Below, piece by piece: positions 34,360 to 43,011 of a stretch of DNA of 64,000 bases. Each line of letters opens with the position of its first letter. Positions within the stretch are counted from its first letter, which is position 1. This DNA comes from Frateuria_A sp051900415 (lineage in GTDB: Bacteria; Pseudomonadota; Gammaproteobacteria; Xanthomonadales; Rhodanobacteraceae): assembly GCF_051900415.1 (NCBI RefSeq), contig NZ_JBHZGL010000009.1:62001-126000 (forward strand). The letters are read 5' to 3'. The notes beneath the pieces were generated by a model. The model searched no databases, was not told the origin of the DNA, and worked only from the letters and a program-made list of their open reading frames with translations. The position numbers and the translations under genes were made by a program.

Positions 34360-34715
34360 AGCGCCCGCGGTATAGCGGCGGCAGCTCCTCTAAGAGCAAG
34401 CGACTGACCAAGCGAAGCGAAGGGGCACCTAGCTTTTTAGTCACCCCGTGTTTAGCAGGCCATTTCTTTGGTTACTTTCTTTGGGCCAGCAAAGAAAGTG
34501 ACCCGAGCGCCGGCAGGCGATCGGAAGCCCGCGGCAGGCGAGCCCAGTCGCGGGGAGCCCACGCAGGAACGACAAGCAAAGCCCCCTTATGCAGGAGGCG
34601 CCCCCGCGAGCCCCGGCCCCTCACCCCAGCCCTCTCCCCGGAGGGGAGCGGGCGCAAAGCAACTTTGCACGCTTCCGCCTCCATGCCGGCAGGCGATCGA
34701 AAGCCGTCGAAGCCA
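34349..34715 (+). repeat. long dispersed intergenic repeat, copy 2 (right arm)
   Basis: Plus-strand copy of the long repeat, inverted relative to copy 1. The core hairpin (34471-34502) is GTTACTTTCTTTG, GGCCAG, CAAAGAAAGTGAC. It ends close to the stop of the copper ATPase gene at 34749, so it could act as that gene's 3' structure. Confidence 0.9.
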
Positions 34716-34748
34716 GCCACGTCGTGGACAAACCCCGCAAGAGCGGGA

Positions 34749-37274
34749 TCAGAGACGGGCTCTCCGCAACCGCAGGGCGTTCGTCACCACCGAGACCGAC
34801 GACAAGCTCATCGCCAGCGCCGCCACCATCGGTGAAAGCACCACGCCAAAAACCGGATACAACACCCCGGCCGCCAACGGCACCCCCACCGCGTTGTAAA
34901 CGAAAGCAAAAAACAGATTCTGGCGAATATTCCGCACCGTGGCCTGCGACAACGCCCGTGCCCGACCGATCGCCGACAGCTCCCCGCGCACCAGCGTCAC
35001 CTGCGCACTTTCCATCGCCACGTCCGTGCCACTCCCCATGGCGATACCCACGTCCGCGGCCGCCAGGGCCGGCGCATCGTTGATGCCGTCACCGGCCATC
35101 GCCACCCGTCGCCCCTCACGTTTGAGCCGCTCGACCACCGCCGCCTTGTCCGCGGGCGAGACATCGGCATGCACCTCGTCGATGCCCAGCTGGCGCGCCA
35201 CCGCCTGCGCCGTGGTGGCGTTGTCGCCAGTGAGCATCACGATGCGCAGCCCCTCGCCTCGCAGCCTGTCGAGTGCTGCGGACGTATCGGCCTTGATGCG
35301 GTCCGCCACGGCGACCAGGCCAACCAGCGCACCATCGACGGCCAGGAACATCACCGTGGCGCCCTCGCCCCGCAGGCGTTCGGCCTGCCGCGCGACAGGC
35401 TCGCCCAACGCCACCTGCAGCTCGTCGAGCAAGCGCGCATTGCCCAATGCGACTTCGCGGCCATCCACTTGGGCCCGCACGCCACGACCGGTGAGCGAAC
35501 GGAAGCCAGCCGCCGCCGGGATCGCCCCGCCCTCCGCCGATGCGCCGGCCACGATCGCGCGTGCCAGCGGGTGTTCGCTCGCCTGCTCCAGCGCGGCGGC
35601 CAGCGCCAGCAATTGCGCTCGCGAAAGATCGCCGAAGGCAAGCACGTCGGTCAGGACCGGACGCCCCTCGGTGAGCGTGCCGGTCTTGTCCACCACCAGC
35701 GTGTCGACGCCCTGCAGCGCCTCGATCGCCGCCGCGTCGCGGAACAGCACGCCCGCCTGCGCACCGCGACCGCTGGCGACCATGATCGAGATCGGCGTGG
35801 CCAGGCCCAGGGCGCAGGGACAGGCGATGATCAGCACCGACACCGCGGCGATGAGCGCGTGCGCCAACCGCGGCTGCGGTCCGAGCGCGGCCCATGCGGC
35901 GAACGCCAGCACCGCGACCGTGACCACTGCCGGCACGAACCACGCCGCCACGCGATCGGCCACCCGCTGCAGCGGTGCGCGGCTGCGCTGGGCCTGTGCG
36001 ACCAGTGCGACGATCTGCGCCAGCATCGTCTCGCCGCCGACTTTCTCCGCACGCAGCACCAGCGTGCCGTCCTGGTTGACCGTGCCCGCGGTCAGGCGGT
36101 CGCCGGTGGCCTTGGCCACCGGCATCGGCTCGCCGGTGAGCATCGATTCGTCGACGTGGCTCTCGCCCTCGGTGGCGACCCCGTCGACCGGCACCTTTTC
36201 GCCCGGACGCACGCGCAGCAGGTCACCCACTTGCACCGCTTCCAGCGGCACGTCGTGTTCGTGGCCGTGCTCCAGGCGGCGCGCGGTCTTCGGCGCCAGC
36301 CCGAGCAATGCCTTCAACGCTTCGCCAGTACGGCGACGGGCGCGCAGTTCCAGCAGGTCACCCAGGCTGACCAGGGTGACGATCACGGCCGCCGATTCGA
36401 AGTACACGCCCACGCGGCCGTGCATGCGCAAGCCGGCCGGGAATAGCCCTGGCACAAGTAGCGCGACCACGCTGTAGAGCCATGCCACGCCGGTGCCCAG
36501 GGCAATCAGCGTGTACATGTTCGGCGACCACGGCCGCAGCGAGCGCCAGCCGCGGCGGAAGAACGGCGCGCCGCCCCACAGCACCACGACGCTGGCAAGC
36601 AAGGCTTCGATCCAGCCCAGCACGCCCGCCCAGCGCATCGGCCAGCCACGGCCGACCAGGTGCGGGCCCATCGCCACCACCAGCACCGGCAAGGTCAGCG
36701 CGACCAGCCAGCCGAAGCGGCGCGCCAGGGCACGCACTTCGCCGCCGTCGTCGGATTCCGCGCTGGGCGCGAGCGGCTCCAGCGCCATGCCGCACTTGGG
36801 GCAATCGCCCGGCCCGACCTGGCGCACCTCCGGATGCATCGGGCAGGTGTAGATGGCGCCGTGGTCGGCGGGCGGTGCCGGTCGCTCACCCAGGAATTGC
36901 CCGGGGCTCTCCAGGAAGCGTTCGCGGCAACGCGCGCTGCAGAAGTACCAGGTCCTGCCCTCGTGTTCGGCGCGGTGCCTGGCCGTGTGCGGATCGACGT
37001 CCATCCCGCAGACCGGGTCCTTGACGAGGTGCGAGGACCGCTCTGCGGGCGCACCGGTCGCTCCATGGCAGGCGGGGGCTGCCGCCCGCGCGGGCGCGTT
37101 GCCTGCGAACGCTTCAGGGGCGGCCAGGAAGCGCTCGCGGCAGCGCGCGCCGCAGAAGTGGTAGGTGCGACCGGCGTGGTCGGCATGATGGGGCGTGCTC
37201 GCCGGATCCACCGCCATCCCGCATACCGGATCCCGCTCGCCCGCTGTCGGGAATGTATGGCAGCAATTGCTCAT
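34749..37274 (-). CDS. copper-type P1B ATPase with YHS-YHS-heavy-metal-binding N-terminus
   Basis: Membrane ATPase that most likely exports Cu(I)/Ag(I). The 841-residue protein has two YHS domains (residues about 14-57 and 85-128, each starting DPVCGM), then a heavy-metal-binding domain (141-168, CPMHPEV and CPKCGM), then the transport core: membrane metal site ACPCALGLATP, phosphorylation site VVDKTGTLTEG, SEHPLARAI and the hinge GDGINDAPALA. The usual GMTCxxC metal domain is missing. The start overlaps the merR-like gene as ATGA. Metal choice is inferred from the CPC site and the regulator. Confidence 0.9.
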   Translation of the reverse strand: MSNCCHTFPTAGERDPVCGMAVDPASTPHHADHAGRTYHFCGARCRERFLAAPEAFAGNAPARAAAPACHGATGAPAERSSHLVKDPVCGMDVDPHTARHRAEHEGRTWYFCSARCRERFLESPGQFLGERPAPPADHGAIYTCPMHPEVRQVGPGDCPKCGMALEPLAPSAESDDGGEVRALARRFGWLVALTLPVLVVAMGPHLVGRGWPMRWAGVLGWIEALLASVVVLWGGAPFFRRGWRSLRPWSPNMYTLIALGTGVAWLYSVVALLVPGLFPAGLRMHGRVGVYFESAAVIVTLVSLGDLLELRARRRTGEALKALLGLAPKTARRLEHGHEHDVPLEAVQVGDLLRVRPGEKVPVDGVATEGESHVDESMLTGEPMPVAKATGDRLTAGTVNQDGTLVLRAEKVGGETMLAQIVALVAQAQRSRAPLQRVADRVAAWFVPAVVTVAVLAFAAWAALGPQPRLAHALIAAVSVLIIACPCALGLATPISIMVASGRGAQAGVLFRDAAAIEALQGVDTLVVDKTGTLTEGRPVLTDVLAFGDLSRAQLLALAAALEQASEHPLARAIVAGASAEGGAIPAAAGFRSLTGRGVRAQVDGREVALGNARLLDELQVALGEPVARQAERLRGEGATVMFLAVDGALVGLVAVADRIKADTSAALDRLRGEGLRIVMLTGDNATTAQAVARQLGIDEVHADVSPADKAAVVERLKREGRRVAMAGDGINDAPALAAADVGIAMGSGTDVAMESAQVTLVRGELSAIGRARALSQATVRNIRQNLFFAFVYNAVGVPLAAGVLYPVFGVVLSPMVAALAMSLSSVSVVTNALRLRRARL

Positions 37275-37690
37275 GGCTGCTCCTCCCCGCCCAGCGCGCG
37301 CAGGATCGGGCAGGTTTCGGGCGCGCCATGGCCTGGGCAGGCTTCGACCAACTCGGCCAGCCCGGCGCGCACGCGCTCCAGTTCGGCGATGCGCGCCTCG
37401 ATATCGGCCAGCCGCTGCTCGGCGCGCTGCTTGACCGCCTTGACGCCGCGCTTGCGGTCGGCGGAGAGCGCGAGCAGGTCGCGAATCTCCTCCAGCGTGA
37501 AGCCCAGGTTCTTGGCACGGCGGATGAAGCGCAACCGCGCGACCGTGCCCTCGCCGTAGCTGCGGTAGCCGGATGGGCGCCGCGTGGGCTCGGGCAGCAG
37601 CCCTTCCCGCTCGTAATAGCGGATGGTGTCGATGGCCACGCCGGCGCGCTTGGCGACGGCACCGATGGTAAGCGGCGTCTGGAGGTTCAT
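37271..37690 (-). CDS. MerR-family metal-responsive regulator, CueR-like
   Basis: Metal-sensing activator of 139 residues: N-terminal winged helix LTIGAVAKRAGVAIDTIRYY, a dimer helix and the metal-binding loop with Cys118 and Cys127 (ACPGHGAPETCPIL). A serine stands at residue 76, where CueR also has Ser (Ser77) and divalent-metal sensors have Cys, which favours Cu(I)/Ag(I)/Au(I). It is the first gene of a two-gene operon with the ATPase. Its own promoter has a MerR-type long spacer and predicts transcription starting at the ATG. Confidence 0.88.
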   Translation of the reverse strand: MNLQTPLTIGAVAKRAGVAIDTIRYYEREGLLPEPTRRPSGYRSYGEGTVARLRFIRRAKNLGFTLEEIRDLLALSADRKRGVKAVKQRAEQRLADIEARIAELERVRAGLAELVEACPGHGAPETCPILRALGGEEQP

Positions 37691-37696
37691 GGCGCA

Positions 37697-37728
37697 AGTC
37701 TAGACCCTTGATTAAGGTCCAGAGTCAA
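37697..37728 (-). promoter_or_regulatory. MerR-type promoter/operator of the copper operon
   Basis: TTGACT and TAGACT are separated by 20 bases, the overlong spacing of MerR-controlled promoters, and the spacer holds the near-perfect dyad GACCTT-AATC-AAGGGTC. The -10 box ends 6 bases before the regulator ATG, so the +1 is expected at or beside the A of the ATG. Confidence 0.75.
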
Positions 37729-37739
37729 GCCGCTGCTCT

Positions 37740-37803
37740 CAGGGCGGGCTCTGCTCACCGGCCAGGGGCGACGCAAGCGGCGGGCTGAAGCCCACCCCAC
37801 GGG
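37740..37803. repeat. hairpin repeat, GGGCTTCAGCCC family, diverged copy 2
   Basis: The right arm CGGGCTGAAGCCCACCCCAC matches the repeat at 10875-10943; the left arm (AGGGCGGGCTCTGCTCACC) is changed. It lies between the metal operon promoter and the stop of the FMN reductase gene. Confidence 0.65.
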
Positions 37804-37807
37804 ACGC

Positions 37808-38365
37808 TCAGCGTTTGAGGATGGTGTGCACCCACGCCACGTAGCTGTCGACGAAGCCCTGCAGGAACTTGTGCGTGCTGTCGACGGTGATGTTGCCATC
37901 GGCGTCGACCGGGCCGTCGTCCTTGAACTGCACGAACACCTCAGGCTGTCCCAGCATGGGGACATCCAGATAGGCGAGCACGTTGCGCAGGTGCTGTTGC
38001 GCCAGCGCGCTGCCGGTCGAGCCGATCGACGCGCCGATCACCGCGCCGGGTTTGCCGGCGAACGCATTGGTGCCGTACGGGCGGGAGGCGATGTCGATGG
38101 CGTTCTTCAGCACGCCCGGCACGGAACGGTTGTACTCGGGGGTGACGAACAGCAGCGCATCCGCCGCCTGGATCTGCTGCTTCATCGTCGTCCACGACGC
38201 CGGGTAGTTGCCGTCGAGGTCCTGGTCGTACAGTGGCAGGTCGCCGATGGCTACGTGTTCGAACACCAGCTCGTCGGGCGCCAGCTTCTCCACCGCGTGG
38301 GCCAACCGGCGGTTGAACGAGTCCTTGCGCAGGCTGCCGACCAGAACGGCCACTTTGATGCTCAT
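37808..38365 (-). CDS. NADPH-dependent FMN reductase family protein
   Basis: Flavodoxin-fold oxidoreductase of 185 residues (ChrR/azoreductase/quinone reductase group). The flavin phosphate loop is VGSLRKDSFNRRLA at residues 9-22 and the second flavin block is TPEYNRSVPGVLKNAIDIASRP (part). Such enzymes reduce quinones, azo dyes or chromate; the physiological substrate is not known. It is transcribed alone, upstream of the metal operon. Confidence 0.9.
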   Translation of the reverse strand: MSIKVAVLVGSLRKDSFNRRLAHAVEKLAPDELVFEHVAIGDLPLYDQDLDGNYPASWTTMKQQIQAADALLFVTPEYNRSVPGVLKNAIDIASRPYGTNAFAGKPGAVIGASIGSTGSALAQQHLRNVLAYLDVPMLGQPEVFVQFKDDGPVDADGNITVDSTHKFLQGFVDSYVAWVHTILKR

Positions 38366-38723
38366 GGGGAATCTCCGCGAGGCGCGCCCTGCCGGGCGTC
38401 ATCGTTTCGTGAAAGGCGAGCGGTGTGACTGCTCGTATGGGTCCATAGCTACCCCACAGGGTCAGACACGGCCGCGATTCGGCGAAGCATGAGGCGCGCG
38501 CCGGCAAGGGCCCGTGAGTGCAGGGGGCCATCCGCGCCTTGGCACGGAGCCTGCTAGATCAGCCCCTGGCTCGCCTGTAAAAAGCGGGCGAAGGACCGGA
38601 CGGTTCGCGTAGGATCGTCTTCAACGCAGGCGCGACGGCCAGGAGGGGGTCGCCGCGCCGGGGCAACGGGTGGGGGTCGCGGACTGCAGGGACGTGCAGC
38701 CGTCGCCAAGCGGGGACAAGGGG
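38366..38723. other. gene-free stretch between the FMN reductase and the diguanylate cyclase
   Basis: About 360 bases between divergent genes. I found no gene, RNA or repeat of the dispersed families here. It must hold the promoters of both flanking genes, but I could not pick out a convincing pair of -35 and -10 boxes. Confidence 0.4.
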
Positions 38724-40463
38724 ATGCGAACGCTGTCCGCAGCAAGGATCTGGCACCGATGCAGGCTCCCGTTGATCGGAAGCGTGCTCGGCTTGCTGTG
38801 GCTGTGGTTCGGCGTGGTGCACGCGGCCATGCTGCTGGATGGCGGCTGGCGCGAGGCGCATCCCGGCGACACCCCCGCCGCCGTGCTGCAACAGTTCCAC
38901 AAGGGCCAACTTGCCTCGTTCGACCCGTCGCTGCTGCACAGCTTTCCGCGCGAGAACCTGGGCACTTGGGTGGTGCTGCGTCCGCAGCCCCCGTGGGTGA
39001 ACGAGGAACGGGTATTAACCATCTATCCGCCTGCGCTGGGGCGGATCACGGTCTATGACGAAAACGGCCCTGTCAGCCATCTGGCGCTGGACGACATCGG
39101 CGGCCCGCCGCTGGGGCACGGACGGCTGGCCTTCCGCTATCCGGCCAGCGTGCCCGCCTCCGCCCTCATCCTGCTGAAGCTCGAACCGGTGGACGGGCTC
39201 TCGCCGCCGCTGAGCTTCCGCCTGGAATCGCTGACCGCCTTCCTCGGCCATGACGCGCACTGGCTTACGCTGTTCAGTGCCTGCTTTGCCGTGATGCTGA
39301 CGATGGCGCTGATGGCGCTGTGTTTCGCGCTCATGCTGCGCGATAACACGTTCTTCTGGTATGCCGGTTACATCTTCTGTTATGCGCTGATCCAGAGCAT
39401 CCAGACCGGTTTCCTGTTCCATCCGCTGGAAGCGACGTGGCTGGCGCCTTCGGCCAGCCTGCTCGAATCGACTTCGATCGCCCTGTCGGTGGCTTTTGCG
39501 GCGCTGTTCATGGCGCGATTCTGCGAGCTGCAGCGTTTCGCCCCTCTGTTGCGCGCGCCCGTGCTGGCGCTGGCCATCGGCATGCCCATGCTGGTGCTGA
39601 TGCGCAGCAGTTCGATCGGGCTGCTGGTGGATGCCGCGCAGGCGCTGGTCGATCCGCTGCTGATCCTGGGCGCATTGTTGATGCTGCTCTCCGCCATCGT
39701 GGCCGCCTCGCACGGCTCCCGCCACGCATGGTTCTTCCTGGTCGGCTGGACGCCGCTTCTGGCGCTGACCGCGCTATCGACCGCCCAGCTAAGCGGTGCC
39801 CTGCCCAACATGAGCTGGACCAGCGACGCCAGCGTGGTGGCCGGCGCGTTCGAGGCGATCGTGTTGTCGATCGGCCTGGGTGATCGCGCGCTGACCATGC
39901 GACGCGACCGCGACATGGTGCGTGCGCTGGCCGACAACGATTCGCTCACCGGGGTACTCAACCGCCGCGCGTGGAACGAGGCGGCCGAGACGATGCTGGA
40001 CGAAAGCACCGGCCGGCCGGTCGCGCTGCTGTTCCTCGACCTGGACCGCTTCAAGCTGCTCAACGACCAGCAGGGCCATCGCGCCGGCGACCGCGCGCTG
40101 ATCGAGGTGGCCGAAGCGCTGCGCGCCGAGCTGCGCCCTTCGGACCTGCTCGGGCGCTATGGCGGCGAAGAGTTCATCGCCATGCTCGACGGCGTCGTCG
40201 AAGAACAGGCCATGCAGGTGGCCACCCGCCTGTGCCGGCGCGTGCACCGGCTGGAAATCCCGGTCAACGGTGAACTCATGCTCAGCGTGAGCATTGGCGT
40301 GGCCATGCGCACTCTGGCCGATACGGTGGAAACGCTGATCGAACGGGCCGACCAGGCGATGTATCAGGCCAAGGTAAACGGCCGCAACCAGGCACGTCTT
40401 TACGACCGGCCGCGGGCCATCACCGAGGGCGCGTGGCCGCGCGTTAGCGAAGTCGAAGAATAG
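38724..40463 (+). CDS. diguanylate cyclase with 7TM-DISM sensor
   Basis: Membrane sensor of 579 residues that should make cyclic di-GMP. An N-terminal hydrophobic segment is followed by a periplasmic 7TMR-DISM extracellular-type domain (about 30-180), seven or eight membrane helices (about 185-390) and a C-terminal GGDEF domain. The active-site motif is GGEEF at residues 480-484, and an inhibitory-site motif RPSD at 471-474 stands exactly five residues before it, so the enzyme is probably active and product-inhibited. The start MRTLSAARIW has GGGGA upstream; an 18-codon longer reading is less likely. Confidence 0.88.
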   Translation: MRTLSAARIWHRCRLPLIGSVLGLLWLWFGVVHAAMLLDGGWREAHPGDTPAAVLQQFHKGQLASFDPSLLHSFPRENLGTWVVLRPQPPWVNEERVLTIYPPALGRITVYDENGPVSHLALDDIGGPPLGHGRLAFRYPASVPASALILLKLEPVDGLSPPLSFRLESLTAFLGHDAHWLTLFSACFAVMLTMALMALCFALMLRDNTFFWYAGYIFCYALIQSIQTGFLFHPLEATWLAPSASLLESTSIALSVAFAALFMARFCELQRFAPLLRAPVLALAIGMPMLVLMRSSSIGLLVDAAQALVDPLLILGALLMLLSAIVAASHGSRHAWFFLVGWTPLLALTALSTAQLSGALPNMSWTSDASVVAGAFEAIVLSIGLGDRALTMRRDRDMVRALADNDSLTGVLNRRAWNEAAETMLDESTGRPVALLFLDLDRFKLLNDQQGHRAGDRALIEVAEALRAELRPSDLLGRYGGEEFIAMLDGVVEEQAMQVATRLCRRVHRLEIPVNGELMLSVSIGVAMRTLADTVETLIERADQAMYQAKVNGRNQARLYDRPRAITEGAWPRVSEVEE

Positions 40464-40541
40464 GCCGTGTGGCGGCTTGCGCCATTCGCCCTTCGGGAGC
40501 CTCGCGGGCGCGGGGAGAAAACCTGAGCCGGAACCCTGCCT

Positions 40542-40606
40542 GGTGCGCCTTCCCCCCGTTCACGGGGGAAGGTGCCCGAAGGGCGGATGGGGGAAGCCTT
40601 GCCTCG
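40542..40606. repeat. dispersed repeat, GTGCCCGAAGGGCGGATGGG family, copy 1
   Basis: A hairpin CCTTCCCCCGTTCACGGGGG followed by GAAGGTGCCCGAAGGGCGGA and TGGGGGAAGCC. Related copies are at 48236-48288 (inverted), 48397-48450 and 62099-62140. It lies between the converging cyclase and E1 genes. Confidence 0.75.
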
Positions 40607-40629
40607 AACTCTCCCGACCGGGCGCTTCC

Positions 40630-42897
40630 TCAGCCGGCCAGCCGCCGCGCCGCCGCCACCACATCCGCCTCGCCTGGCAGCACCAGGAACGCCGCCCCCG
40701 CCAGCGGGGTGAACGTGTCGGCACCGACGACCCGCTCCAGTGGCGTGGCGCCCAGGCCCGCCTCCACGATGGCGGTGATCACGCCCTCGCCCACGCCGGC
40801 GCTCTTGCGGCCCTCGTCCAGCACGATGATGCGTTTGGCCGTCTTTGCTTCCGATGCAATGAACGCATCGTTGAGCGGCGCCAGCCAGCGCAGGTCGACC
40901 ACGCGCACTTTCCACTTCAATTCCGCCTCGATGGTGCGCGCCGCACGCAGCGCCATCGGCACGCCGTTGCCGAAAGTGAATACCACCAGGTCGTCTGCAT
41001 CCTCGCCATAGACCCTGCCCTCGCCCAGGGCCATCGCCTCGCCCGGCGCCGGGTAGGCGAACTGCCACTGGCCGTCGCCGGCTTCGTAGAGGTCCTTGGT
41101 CATGTACAGCGCGATCGGCTCGAGGAAAGCGCACACGCGCCCGTCCACCTTCGCCATCGCGGTCAGCGTGCGCAGCATGGTTGCCGCGTCGTCACCGCGA
41201 CTGGGGCAGCCGACGACCAGGCCGGGAATGTCGCGCAGCGCGGCGATCGAGTTGTCGTTGTGGAAGTGGCCACCGAAGCCGCGCTGGTAACCCAGCGAGG
41301 CCACCCGCATCACCAGCGGGTTACGGTACTGGTCGTTGGAGAAGAACTGCAGGCTGGCCGCCTCGCCGCGGATCTGGTCGCCGGCGTTGTGGAAGTAGGC
41401 CAAATACTGAATCTCCGGGATCGGCAGCATGCCCATGTTGGCGTAGCCCTGGGCCAGGCCCAGGATCACCGTCTCGTCCAGCAGCGTATTGAACACGCGC
41501 GTGTTCTTGAACGTCTTGTGCAGGCCCTTGGTGACTGTGTAGACGCCACCCTTCTGCGCCACGTCCTCGCCGAACAGCAGCGACTCGGGGTACTTGGCCA
41601 TGATGTCGTGCAGCGCCTGGCCGATCTGTATGGCCAAGTGTCGCGGCGGCTGGTTTTCCGGCAGCTTGTCCTCGCTGCCGAAGGCCTTCAGGCGGGCGTC
41701 GGCGTAGTCGGCGCGTTCGGCTTCGGTCTTCACCTTGGCGGGCGTGAACGGTGCGAGCGGCGCCATCACGTCGTCCAGGCGCTCGAGCTTGGGCCGGCGA
41801 TCGGCTTCCTCGGCGGCGGCGAAGCAGCGCTTGCGGGTCGCTTCGTACAGCGCCAGCAGCTCGTCCTTCGAGTACAGGCCCGACTCCAGCGCGATCGCGG
41901 CCGAGCGCAGCAGCGGATCGGTCGCCTCTACCGCACACAACTCCTCGATGCTGCGCCACTCGATCTCGAAGTCAGTGCCGGCGTGGCCCATCACGCGGGT
42001 GGTCTTCAGGTGCAGGAAGGTCGGGCGGCGCGTGCTGCGGCAGTGCTCGACCGCGCGCTGCACCTGGGCGTAACCCCCGGCCAGGTCCAGGCCGTCGGCG
42101 AAGAAGTAGTCGAGGTTCGAACGCGAGCGGTAATTGGCCGCGACCCAGTCGGTGGGCGTCTTCACCGAAATGCCGATGCCGTTGTCCTCGCACACGAACA
42201 GGACCGGTGCGGGAAGCTTCTGGTATGCGGTCCAGCCCGCGGCGTTGAAAGCGGTCTGCGCGGTGGCATGGTTGGACGACGCGTCGCCGAACGAACAGAT
42301 CGCGATCGAGTCGTCCGGTACCGGCAGGGTGTGCCCGATGCGCCGCGCATGATCGATGGCGATCGCGGTGCCGAGCGCCTTGGGCAGGTGCGAGGCGATC
42401 GTCGAGGTCTGCGGCAGCACCCAGAGCGGCTTGCTACCCCACACCTTGTGGCGGCCGCCGGAAGCCGGATCGTCCTTGCTGGCCGCGAAGGAGAGCGCCG
42501 AATCCATCACCGGGTCCATGCCCGGCAACTTACGGAAGCGCTCGGCCATGAAGCCGCCAGAGCGGTAGTGCAGGAAGGCCGGATCGGTGTGGCGGGTCAG
42601 CCGCGCCACCATCGCATTGCCCTCGTGCCCGGACGAGCCGATCGTGTAGAACACCTTGTTCTGCACGCGCAGCACGCGCGCCATCAGGTCGAGATGGCGA
42701 CTGATCAACTGGGATTCGAACAGTTCGCGGAAGCCCTTCGCATCGAGCGCGCTTCCCGGCAGCACCGGCTGGTCGTCGCGCGGTGCCTGGCGCACCTCGC
42801 CGTCCCACAGCTTCACGAACTCGTTGAAGTTCTGATCGACGATCTCGGCGCGATTGAAGCCTTTGTGGCGGGCAGTAATCGGAAATGGCAGGGACAT
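40630..42897 (-). CDS. 2-oxoacid dehydrogenase E1, alpha and beta parts fused
   Basis: Thiamine-diphosphate decarboxylase component of a 2-oxoacid (pyruvate or branched-chain) dehydrogenase. In most bacteria alpha and beta subunits are separate; here they form one 755-residue chain. The alpha part (about 1-390) has the thiamine motif GDASSNH...EDN at residues 204-239 and HEGNAMVARL; the beta part (about 405-755) has LFGEDVAQKGG, the transketolase-like core and a C-terminal domain with VRVVDLRWLAPLN. No E2 or E3 gene is adjacent. The branched-chain form is likely but not proven. Confidence 0.85.
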   Translation of the reverse strand: MSLPFPITARHKGFNRAEIVDQNFNEFVKLWDGEVRQAPRDDQPVLPGSALDAKGFRELFESQLISRHLDLMARVLRVQNKVFYTIGSSGHEGNAMVARLTRHTDPAFLHYRSGGFMAERFRKLPGMDPVMDSALSFAASKDDPASGGRHKVWGSKPLWVLPQTSTIASHLPKALGTAIAIDHARRIGHTLPVPDDSIAICSFGDASSNHATAQTAFNAAGWTAYQKLPAPVLFVCEDNGIGISVKTPTDWVAANYRSRSNLDYFFADGLDLAGGYAQVQRAVEHCRSTRRPTFLHLKTTRVMGHAGTDFEIEWRSIEELCAVEATDPLLRSAAIALESGLYSKDELLALYEATRKRCFAAAEEADRRPKLERLDDVMAPLAPFTPAKVKTEAERADYADARLKAFGSEDKLPENQPPRHLAIQIGQALHDIMAKYPESLLFGEDVAQKGGVYTVTKGLHKTFKNTRVFNTLLDETVILGLAQGYANMGMLPIPEIQYLAYFHNAGDQIRGEAASLQFFSNDQYRNPLVMRVASLGYQRGFGGHFHNDNSIAALRDIPGLVVGCPSRGDDAATMLRTLTAMAKVDGRVCAFLEPIALYMTKDLYEAGDGQWQFAYPAPGEAMALGEGRVYGEDADDLVVFTFGNGVPMALRAARTIEAELKWKVRVVDLRWLAPLNDAFIASEAKTAKRIIVLDEGRKSAGVGEGVITAIVEAGLGATPLERVVGADTFTPLAGAAFLVLPGEADVVAAARRLAG

Positions 42898-42927
42898 GGC
42901 GGTATCTGTCTGAAAGGGATGTCTTTG

Positions 42928-43000
42928 TAGAAGTCCGCTTGCGGGCGATGCTCTTGCTTCGATGGCATCCATAGCATCGCCCGCAAGCAGGCTCCTACGA
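42928..43000. repeat. hairpin repeat, CGCTTGCGGGCGATGC family, copy 2
   Basis: Arms TAGAAGTCCGCTTGCGGGCG and a complement ending in GCAGGCTCCTACGA enclose about 22 bases. It lies between the GST stop and the E1 start. Confidence 0.85.
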
Positions 43001-43011
43001 CGGGGATGTGC

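Noticed and set aside
34281..34899. Several short frames in the long repeat region (for example those reading VTFFGPAKK)
   Set aside because: They coincide exactly with the dispersed DNA repeat and recur with it, so their conservation is not evidence for a protein.
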